From positions 42,519-106,518 of the forward strand of contig JAWPGT010000076.1 of the NCBI GenBank assembly GCA_034638255.1: a DNA stretch of 64,000 nt. The letters run 5' to 3'. Made by a program: the position numbers and the translations under genes. Source of the stretch: Coprinus comatus. Taxonomy: Eukaryota; Basidiomycota; Agaricomycetes; Agaricales; Agaricaceae. Of this stretch, positions 55,457 to 64,000 are shown piece after piece; position 1 is the stretch's first letter; the number at the start of each line of letters is the position of its first letter. The notes below the pieces were generated by a model. It made no database searches and was not told where the DNA came from. It saw nothing but the letters and a program-made list of their open reading frames with translations.

Positions 55457-55768
55457 GTATGTGTTGTCGAGTAACAATATATCATATGTATACCTTTGTT
55501 AAGATCTTACGACAAACAAAATCTTTTCAGGTGGACTTCGGGTGATTTCAAAGAAGTATAAATCCCTTGTTCATGTGTGATTTCATGAATGAATGTTCAT
55601 CCAGGTTAGAAATCCGGAAATCCGAGGAATATAATTATGAGATATTATAATTCACCTAATCTTTATGACCCAGTTGACTATGCAAAATGCAGTCATTCAT
55701 TGTTACTTATATATATACTTCTGACGGAATTCAAGCACATTCAAAAATCGCAGAATTGGTATTTACAC

Positions 55769-57471
55769 TCAAGATGAGTGCTTTTTGTGTTCCTCGTACA
55801 TTCCAGTGATGGTTATAGATACTTCAAGCAGTATGAAGTAGGGACATATAAACTGAGTAGTGGTATGACATTGATACAAACATTTACAAATTTTCCACCT
55901 TGGGAGGATAAAATTCAATGGAGTTTGGCAACGGTGTCCAAGAAATATACATACCTGTAATGCTAACAAACTCTCTTCCAATAATTCAAGTGCCATGGAC
56001 GCTGAACCAAAGCATGACAGATATCCATATCCACCATGTCTTGAGAGCTATTCAGCATACAATCACAAAATTGAATGGATAAATCTCAGACTTACCCATA
56101 ATTATGCACAATAGGAACCTTCTTCCCATCAGTCGTCGTCATAATTTCACTTTCCAATCTAATCCCTCCCTTTCTTGATGGTCGGAAACCACAACCCTCC
56201 TCCAATATCGTAGGAACAACATCTTCATAAGTTGGTGTTCTTTTTTCACGTACACTCGGTGGCGCAATTTCTGGTAAGATTTCAAGACACCGCTCAATGA
56301 TATCTTTTGTCGTTTCCGGTCTTGGGATCGGATACCTATTAAATACGCTTAGCAAATCCAATTTTCATCAATTCATGTTTTACACTCACCAATCATCAAC
56401 ACCCATCGTACCACCAATAACAACATCCCCACTCCTTCTCGGAATCACATATGTCCAAACCTTCTGCCCACCTCCACTCAACGAAACACATTTCTTAACC
56501 CACGGAGCCTTGATAACCAAAACCTGTCCTCTCATCGGATATACATTCTTATCTTCTACACCACCTAAAAATCTCGCTCCCAATCCTGTACACACAATCA
56601 CACCAGCTGGTGTACCCAATTTTCTCCTGCTATCAAATACGCCTGCACCTCCTTCTAGGATTTGATTGATATGTTGTACCGAAGCGCGAACAATTTTTCC
56701 TCCTTTCGCTTGGAATCTGTAAAATAGCCAGCTCAGAAAATTCGGGACATCTGTGTTGACTGTATCATATGTTAATCCACTCTGTGCTCCTTTGACTAGT
56801 TCTTCTGGTTGTAAATCTCTAAACTATAAAAATTTAGAGATTGACATTTAGAAAGTAATTCTTCGACTAATGAGAAAGAACGTACGTTGGGCATTAACTC
56901 TAAAGCATCAGGTGAACTACGTTGATGACGATAGTACTCTGTTTGAGGTAATCTCATAAACAACCTCTCGGTTTCCGAATCAGATTCAGACATCTTCCAC
57001 ATTGTTTCGAACGTCTCTGAATCCAACCCTATAACATGAAACGTAATTTACAAACCAACAATAAATGAGTTCACCAAAACATGATGTTAAAAAAGGAACC
57101 GAAATAATGTACGTTTCTGCTTTGGATCTGTACCAGCGACAGTGACATGATGAGCTCCCTAAGTAATCAAACAGTACTTGAGTATACAAGACGACGATTC
57201 ATAGTATCAAATTTGTTTACTCACTGCCCAACAACTGGAGTAATACGCATTCTTCGGATCACTAGGTAGATGTTCTGCGACAATTGTAACATGATAACCA
57301 CCCTTCTCTTGGATTCTCAAAGCCGCTGTTAATCCAATCACACCTAATCAATCGAACATATACGTAACAAAGTTAATCAAGGTTGATTAAAATTACTCCA
57401 TGATGTATCAAAGATACCTCACCTGCGCCAACAACAATCACTTCTTTGACACTAGAATCGCTGTTCGTCAT
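55769..57471 (-). CDS. D-amino-acid oxidase paralogue 2
   Basis: Minus-strand multi-exon gene starting at 57471 (MTNSDSSVKEVIVVGAG). It has the same motif order as its neighbours: GVIGLTAAL, a GAHHV region at about 57150, DPKQKR, WKMSESDSETERLFMRLPQTEYY, VIVCTGLGARFLGGVEDKNVYPMRGQ, YVIPRRSGDVVIGG, ERCLEILPEIAPP, CGFRPSRKGGIRLE and NYG|HGGYGYLSCFGSASMALELLEES. Intron junctions are in the same places as in paralogues 1 and 3, so the three arose by duplication. The extreme C-terminus is uncertain: the frame stays open to 55769, but the family normally ends shortly after the ELLEES helix (near 55930). It would act on D-amino acids with FAD as cofactor. Confidence 0.85.
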
Positions 57472-57760
57472 GTTTGTTATGTTGTAAGGTAGAGAAAAAT
57501 GGGAGTAAAATGTAGAAGTGTGGGGATTCGGAAAGAGTTGTTAGTGGGTAAATATCAAAAGGTATAAATCTGTATGAAACTCGGAGTCCAGACTTCACGT
57601 GGTTCTAGGATTCTGGAGATCCAGACGGGTTCTACGTATCAATGGATCATCACTTATCCTCAAAAATATGCCATTAACCCCTGTTCCATAGATTGACTAT
57701 ATAATATTACATATACTCAACAATATCTGACTATAGATTAGACAGCAGGAGAGTGATACA

Positions 57761-59225
57761 TTAGATAGACACAGATTTTGAGATCATCTCCAAAACAGAA
57801 AACGCCGATCCCCAAGATGAAATAAATCCATGGCCACCATGCCTGATAACGCATTAACCTACTTGTCAAAAGAACCATAAAATTTGCGTACCCGTAATTG
57901 AAAATCATCGGTACAGTACGACCATCTTTTCCCTGCACCTCAATTGCTTCTAACCTAGGTCCACCCTTTCTACTTGGGCGTAATCCACAATAATCATCAA
58001 TTACCAGGGGGAGAACGTCATCGACAGTAGGGAATCGCTCTTTCGTAATTTCCGGAGGCGCAAGCTCGGGGAAGAGAGCAAGTCCCCGTTCTAAAATATC
58101 CAGTCTGGTTTCTGGCCGGGGTAAAGGATACCTTGGAAGAAAGGTATGAACATGATAGTAATTAGTATTCCGAAATGCATACCAATCGTTCTCTCCTCTA
58201 ACACCACCCACAATCACTTCTCCAGTATTCCTCGGAATAATATAAGTCCATTCATCTCCTGTCTTTGTCCATCCAGTCTTGACCCAGGGTGCATTTAAAA
58301 CAACTGTTTGTCCTCGTGTTGGAAATACGTCATTATCTTCTACACCACCAAGTGTACGAGCACCTAGCCCACTACATATAATCAAGGCGTCAAGTGGTAC
58401 CTTCCCCGCTTGAGCTGCGCACGGTCGTTTCTGATCATGGTGGTGAAAAGTATATGGTCCACCTTCTACTATTTGGTTGATATGTTGCACTGTTCCACGT
58501 GTAAGGGTACCACCTTTCGAAAAGAATCGTGCTTGAAGGTAAGAAAGGTAGTGAGGTACATTGATCGTGATGGTATCAAATTCTTCGCCTCTTACAGCCC
58601 CTACAGGGAGTTCTTCCTTGGTCATTTCACGATACTTAGTTGTGATGTCAGAGCTTTTATCTACCATGCATTATGGAGTAAAACTCACGTTCGGATAGTA
58701 CCCCCGAGCGCCTTCAACGAACTCCCCCACCTCCGTGAACAATTCCTGTTGCTTCAACCGCATAAAACAGCCTTCTGCATGTCCTTGACCGGGTTCTGAC
58801 TGCTTCCACATATATTCAAATGTTTTTCTATCGATGTCTATCATCCTATTTTCAGTACTACTTTGACAAGAGTGTAATGCCACTTACCTCGACGCCTTGT
58901 ATCACTACCGGATATCGTTACATGATGAGCCCCCTAGAGCCGTGTTTAACAAAGGGGGCCAAGAGTATGTAGGGTTATACACAACTTACAGCCCATCCAC
59001 TCGTATACCTTGTTGTTTTTGGATCGTCATGGAAAGCGTCGGCAATTATGGTCACTCTATACTTCCCTGTCTCCTGGAGGACGATTGCTGTCGTCAATCC
59101 AATGACACCTAGAGGAAGTTTAATATATTTAACTCATCAGTTATTAGCTTAATCTCTTCCAAGTGCGTACCTGCACCTAAAACAACAACCTCCTTTTTCT
59201 GTTGGGATTGATCTTCACTATTCAT
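57761..59225 (-). CDS. D-amino-acid oxidase paralogue 3
   Basis: Minus-strand gene starting at 59225 (MNSEDQSQQKKEVVVLGAG). Motifs: GVIGLTTAIVLQ, YTSGWA, DIDRKTFEYMWKQSEPG, IICSGLGARTLGGVEDNDVFPTRGQTV, YIIPRNTGEVIVGG, YPLPRPETRLDILERGLALFPELAPPEI and CGLRPSRKGGPRLE. The last exon, entered through a GTACGC...CAG intron, encodes HGGHGFISSWGSAF and stops at 57761. A 51-bp intron after ENDW has no stop and a multiple-of-three length, so an unspliced message would still be translatable. No frame damage. Same reaction as its neighbours; different substrate range is possible but not visible. Confidence 0.9.
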
Positions 59226-59335
59226 GATATGATAGTGTGAGCTCCTCACTTGCTGTGATAGGGGATTTATATTCTACCATTAACATCAAATCATCTGATC
59301 GGCACATCAATGGCCGGGGCTCATCAGTCTCTAAA

Positions 59336-59704
59336 GGGCCCTTTCGGGAACCAAGTCTCCCGCAAGCGTAGGTATCAGACCTACGCTTGACCTAAATCCG
59401 AGAGACCGCGAGAAGTTGGTCTCGAGTCGCGGGTCACAGTGGGGTCCAGGTGGGGTCACATCTTTTGCAGCACACGACCCCGCAATCGTAACTTGAGAAT
59501 ATCACAAAAAGTAGATTTTTTGCGGGTGAAAATATAATTCTCAATATATCGTCACATCAGAGGCTGGTTTTGTTGCAAGCTTAAGGGTTGCCGAACTCAG
59601 ACCTAGGTCTTGAGGAAGCTCCCAAGCGGAATTCCTAGGCTCCAATCAAGACCTAGGTCTCCGTTTTTGGCTGGTAGGTCTCGCGCACCTTCCCGAAAGG
59701 GCCC
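59336..59704. mobile_element. 369-bp MITE with 15-bp TIRs and TAAA target duplication
   Basis: Ends are GGGCCCTTTCGGGAA (59336-59350) and its exact complement (59690-59704), flanked by TAAA at 59332-59335 and 59705-59708. There is no coding capacity. The inside has a perfect 11-bp hairpin (CAAGCGTAGGT/ACCTACGCTTG, 5-base loop) near 59353-59379 and two copies of the 12-bp palindrome AGACCTAGGTCT. It lies between paralogue 3 and the membrane-protein gene. The autonomous partner is not in this window. Confidence 0.88.
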
Positions 59705-60022
59705 TAAACTAAATGCCAGTATAACATAGGGGAATTATAAGGGAGTCACGGAAGAGTTAAGCAATAGGTAGCTACTTCATGAATAATCGCGAAAGCCATA
59801 AACTGATAGTACTAAGTAGATAGATCCGGCGACCTTGCGAGGGGTAAATAATGAATATTATTTTGTGGGTGAGCTCGATGACGTAACCACTGATCCTGGG
59901 GCCGATCAAATTCCCCACTAACACCCTGGCGTACCAGCGTGTACAACAGAGCGTATACCACCAAGTATCGCTGTAAGTAACACAGTTTGCGGATATTGCA
60001 CATGTCTAACCAAACCTTATAG

Positions 60023-61250
60023 ATGTCGACGTTGCTAAGCCCAACACTCGACGTATACCTCGCAGTATCACTCACCCTTGGTGTAACGTGGCTCTACTTC
60101 ACCTTCAAACAACCTGAAAATGTTCAAGACCAACCCCCACAAAAAGAGACTAAAACCTCGATCTTCCTCCTCTTACATACCCTTTTCACTCTATATTCAA
60201 TCCTTGTCGCGAGGCCAGACAATCTGTTTGAACTCTTCAAGCTTCCTATCAACACTCCACCTGACACTATAAAAGCTTTGTTAATTCAACAATCCGATAC
60301 TGGAAACATCCCAAGTCATCTTGATCTCTTACTCAAGAGGTTGGGCTCATTCGATATGAGGATTCTCTATGTTCGGTACGCTTTTTCTACGGCACACGTC
60401 ATTCACATCAAATTGACGCCCAAAATCCAGGTTCGGTCAGCGATTTCTGTATCTCATATGAAGACTTTGCTTTATTCACTCTTCCATCGACTCTCCTCTC
60501 ATACACCTTTGAAGTTGGTGTTATTGGTGTGAGTACCATTCATCAGGAATACAGGGTCTTTACTTAAAGTCCACACTCCTACAGCTTCTTACTCTACGGT
60601 CCTCGAATCGTAATTATCTACGTCCACTTGGAATCGGAGCCCTCGTGATTGCATGCTTGGCCGAATTTTATTACATCACAACATCGCCGGTCATAATCCC
60701 CCAACCAGGAGATGATGAACCCACATACATGGTACATAGCCATATCTTTCTCTTCATACTCATTACCTCTCACTAACAAATTTAGCAGCTTCATGATAAA
60801 CTTTACCGAATGCGTCAACTACTCTTCCTAATCCTCCCTTTAATCATCTACAAAATCCCCACTATCCCCATCCCAATCCCTATACTTTCCAATCTCCTTT
60901 CACCACCAGTAGTTCTCACACCCGAACAAAAACAATATCATCTTTCAACAACTCTCCGTACACTCGAACACCTTCTCCCAAATCTACATCTATCCAAATA
61001 CACACGTTCTTCTATCATGCGTACACCAGAATTACGTGAACAAGCTAATAAATGGTGGGATGAAGAAGAAAAGGAAGGAAGATGGATTTTAGAAGATGAA
61101 AATATGAAAGCATTGGCTAAAGCTTCAGGTCTTGGAATTTCTAAAGGACAAAGTGGAACTGGGAATGATGATGAACCTTTGAGAAAGAGTGCTGCTGTTG
61201 CTGTTGGTTCTATTCAAAGCGCTGTTGTTCCCAGCGAACATTGGTCGTGA
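60023..61250 (+). CDS. Conserved fungal multi-pass membrane protein of unknown function
   Basis: It starts at 60023 (MSTLLSPTLDVYLAV). Exon 1 (to about 60375) has two hydrophobic segments and a LLKRLGSFDMRILYVR motif. Exon 2 reads ISYEDFALFTLPSTLLSYTFEVGVIG (ends 60528). Exon 3 (60595-60731) has GIGALVIACLAEFYYIT. Exon 4 (60786-61250) has MRQLLFLILPLIIYKIP and a helical, charged C-terminal tail (YHLSTTLRTLEHLLPNLHLSKYTRSSIMR...). I recall this layout from uncharacterised basidiomycete proteins. The exon 1/2 junction is unclear: the obvious acceptor (CCAG|GTTCGG) breaks the frame, while CAG|CGATTTC keeps it. Likely an ER or other organelle membrane protein. Confidence 0.75.
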
Positions 61251-61845
61251 TCTTTACCTCTCGCTCTCTTTCTCTTTCCTTAGATAGCGAGATCTCAATT
61301 GTGTAGAATTATATATCAGCATCAATACCATTGACACATGGAACGCTGAACGTTGAACTCTTAAGTACTAATCATTAACTGATGCTCCCTACGAAGCGCT
61401 AAATTTAGTCTGATACTTGGGCAGTTGGTCTTTAACGACATTTAGGAGAGAGTGTGGGTATCAGTTTTCCCACGTCACGAAAATACATGCGGCTTCTCAG
61501 GTCAGGTCAACATAAGATTGCTATCGTTTCGAAACGTTAAAATCGTAAATGATCTGAAAACAGACAATTAATCAATGTCAACGACGATTTGGGTGCTCAA
61601 AGAATATAGAAAATAAACTGTGTTCTATGATGGTACAAAATAACGATTATAAAACATAAACGAAGGCGCTGGTTTTACTTTAAACTTTAAAAGCGAGTGT
61701 GATGTATACATGAATGACTACTATTTAAGAGAAAGTGTGTTCATAATTGTGCATTCAATGCATCGTGAAAACAAAAAGTTCAGAAAAACCAAGGCAAAAA
61801 ATAACAAACACATGTCCAAAATAAATAAACCATGAGTAGGAAATT
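61251..61845. other. Convergent intergenic region
   Basis: 595 bases between two converging stops. I see no gene or repeat; it probably holds the two 3' UTRs. Confidence 0.6.
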
Positions 61846-63615
61846 TTAAATTTTCTCCCCGATAGTTGATAACGTTTTGACCGACCTCCTTGGTTTTGTA
61901 CGATAAGACAACGGACTACGTAACGATGAATCAGTAGTTTGTGTTTCCCAACCAATTGACCTTTCATAAATTGGCGACATCTCCATATCCGTCTCATGAA
62001 CACTATACCTCGGCAAAGTCGTCGCAACGGTCGCGCCAGTAGAGGAAACCGTATAATAAGTTGGTGGCCTACTATCTGTTCCACTGCCCCCCGCAACCAA
62101 TTCTTCTTCATTTCTCTGCCTTGTCCTTGTAATTCCATCGGACCTAAAAGGATCTCCATCATCCTGAGGAGAGTCATCGTAGAATTGTACCCTCCTATCG
62201 GCAAAGGGATTCTGTTTCTCCGTAGGCGCATCTTCTGTTCGATAGTCTGTGAATGGTGTAGGTGTCACAATTCTGTCTTCCGAATTCTCAAATGAAGCAA
62301 TAGTAATCCTATTAGGATTATTAGAAACGACACCAACACTTGTGTCCGTTCGCCTCAGATTTCGTTGTGATTGAATCAATGCCCATCCAAAACGTTGACC
62401 GAAATTAGATGGAGGAGTAGAAATCGTCGAAGTCCTATTGGCGCTATTTGTCCCCAATGACGTATGAGCCGTACCATAGTAAGGTTCAGTGTCACGATAA
62501 TTGTTGAAGTTATAATCATGAAACTTTCTCTTCTTTCTGCGTTGGTAAAACCAAGTTGTGAGTAACCCAATGACAATGACAGCAAGGCCGCCCACAACGC
62601 CCAGAATTATAAATCCAGTTTTAGCAGAAGACCCATGGCCTTGAGCGGACATAGTAGTGTCACTATTATTTTGGTGGGTGGGAACCGCCCGATAAGAGGC
62701 GATGGTTGTCACTTCTGTGAAAGTACGAACTAAAAATATAACAATTTAGTCGATCAAGCGCCGTCTCTCTGTGAAAAAAGAATTTTACCATACCTCCAAA
62801 GGTACCATCCGTGGTGGCATATATTCGGGTTGAAACGACGAAATCAGTAGTGATAGATCCTTCAATAAACGTAGATGTGTTTTCAGTACTCTGGCTTGAC
62901 GCTTCACAGCATATTGTTAATTACATGATCGGGGCTAGAGAATGTGCAGAATACTTACATGAACCTGTTTGTGTTAATAGTACCGGCGCGAGTTCAAGGC
63001 TAGTCGTAACAGGACTAGAAGGTGTGTCGGAGGCTCGAAAATCTGGAGTATTTGAAGAGCTGGTTGCCGAAGGATCCGATTGAGCAGTGGGAGGAGAAAC
63101 AGGAGGGGAAGAGGGTATATTCGCATTCTCGTCGGATGTTTCGGGTTGGGAGGAGGAAGGGGGGGGTTGCGACGATGTGGGGGGGAAAGTCTCTGTTATT
63201 GTAGTTTGTATGGTAGTGGGGGTAATGGTGATGGTTTCTGAACTCAAGCCCAATTTAACAAAATAATGAGTAACATATCGAGGGTGGCACACACCAGCAA
63301 CACCAGTAGTAGGAGTAAATGTGCCTTCAGTGGTAGCCATGGTGAAAGCCCAAAGCTCTGTTGAAGGTCCTGAGGTGAGATGATATTTTCTATTTCATTT
63401 TATACGCATACCTTCAAGAGCAACGAAATGAACGAGACAAAACTATACAGGGGAAATGAAAGGAAAGGAATGAAAGCAGCCCAAAACGGCATTTCGATAC
63501 ATACCATTATACACATGCAGACTACAAAATTAACCTCGTATCCAGGAGGACGATGATCATGATTAACGGCGTTTATTCTTGATGTCATTGACATTTGCGG
63601 CCTGTCATAATTCAC
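61846..63615 (-). CDS. Mucin-like single-pass plasma-membrane protein, 514 aa, five exons
   Basis: Exons 63615-63505, 63442-63412 (a 31-nt micro-exon), 63369-62959, 62901-62794 and 62729-61846 total 1,545 nt in frame. The N-terminal hydrophobic stretch (FVVCMCIMFCLVHFVAL) is completed only by the micro-exon and acts as a signal peptide or anchor. The ectodomain is Ser/Thr/Pro-rich (TITITPTTIQTTITETFPPTSS...), as in O-mannosylated cell-wall sensors. One transmembrane helix (TGFIILGVVGGLAVIVIGLL) is followed by a basic stop-transfer RRKKRK. The cytoplasmic tail is long, polar and Ser/Thr-rich. The architecture resembles Wsc/Mid2-type sensors without a WSC domain; role inferred only from topology. 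Confidence 0.8.
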
Positions 63616-64000
63616 ATCGACTGATGGGCTTACTTTGGTTCTACTGAACCGTTTTAATTGGCGCCGAACAGCAGTTCACTGATTTCTGGTCATTGGGTAG
63701 AAACATCGCGATCTATCTGTTAATCAATCAATATGATGCTAGATATAAACTTACTATCGAACTCGAAAGTCCATTGACACACCCTGGAAGACACATTGAC
63801 ACTAGATGCTGAATATATAACGTGAACCAAACGAAGTTATTCTCCGTATTCCCCGAAGGAAGGTATAAGTACTTATGAGGGGGTATGCCAGGTAGAGTCT
63901 AAAAACATATATTCACACTCCGCGCATCAGAACCCAAGACCGGATCACGCGTACAAGTTCCTCAACGAAAAAAATCCATCTCAATCAGGCATATAAAATA
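63616..64000 (-). other. Upstream region of the mucin-like gene
   Basis: No coding feature seen. It presumably holds the promoter; a CT-rich/TATA pair is not obvious. Confidence 0.4.

Overview
This window is a repeat-rich stretch of a fungal nuclear genome, almost certainly Basidiomycota (Agaricomycotina-like; genus not determinable). The evidence is genes with many short GT-AG introns (about 45-70 bp), KDZ and Plavaka DNA transposons, and chromodomain Ty3/gypsy and Ty1/copia retrotransposons typical of mushrooms and relatives. No bacterial features (operons, CRISPR, IS elements) are present.

Layout. 1-7692: the 3' end of a copia element (Copia A) with a solo LTR nested beside it, then a copia element (Copia I) with a long open pol but no gag or 5' LTR. 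7693-8943: a 1.25-kb inverted copy of part of the Plavaka transposase gene found again at 46970-48221. 8944-15872: an AT-rich, gene-dense KDZ-type DNA transposon. Its three spliced gene models all stay in frame: a 930-aa KDZ transposase, a 328-aa coiled-coil protein, and a 465-aa protein with a C8 zinc finger and a possible caspase/CHAT-like core. A palindrome array lies on one flank and three TTAGGG units on the other. 15873-19166: non-coding sequence with three separate tandem-repeat tracts. 19167-25464: a full-length copia (Copia II) with both LTRs and a stop-riddled gag-pol, abutting a broken gypsy pol (Gypsy B, 25465-28627). Gypsy B is followed by an antisense open gene and a 3' LTR. 30758-34096: a decayed minus-strand relative of Copia I (Copia III), split by a solo LTR. 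34219-41635: a gypsy element (Gypsy C) with gag, pol and chromodomain, then a downstream zinc-knuckle ORF. 41636-51081: a two-gene divergent Plavaka transposon. 51082-52101: LTR debris.

From 52102 to the end the window looks like host chromosome: a decayed SRPK-like kinase, three D-amino-acid oxidase paralogues in a cluster, a small MITE, a multi-pass membrane protein, and a mucin-like single-pass membrane protein.

Two themes tie the window together. First, nearly every in-frame stop in the retroelements is TGA at a position where the family or a sister copy has CGA (Arg). Direct comparison of Copia I with Copia III shows mostly Arg to His/Cys/Gln changes. This is a CpG-deamination (RIP-like or methylation-driven) signature. 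Second, the KDZ element carries no such damage in its three genes, so it is probably younger or was protected. It is the best candidate for an under-described multi-gene mobile system.
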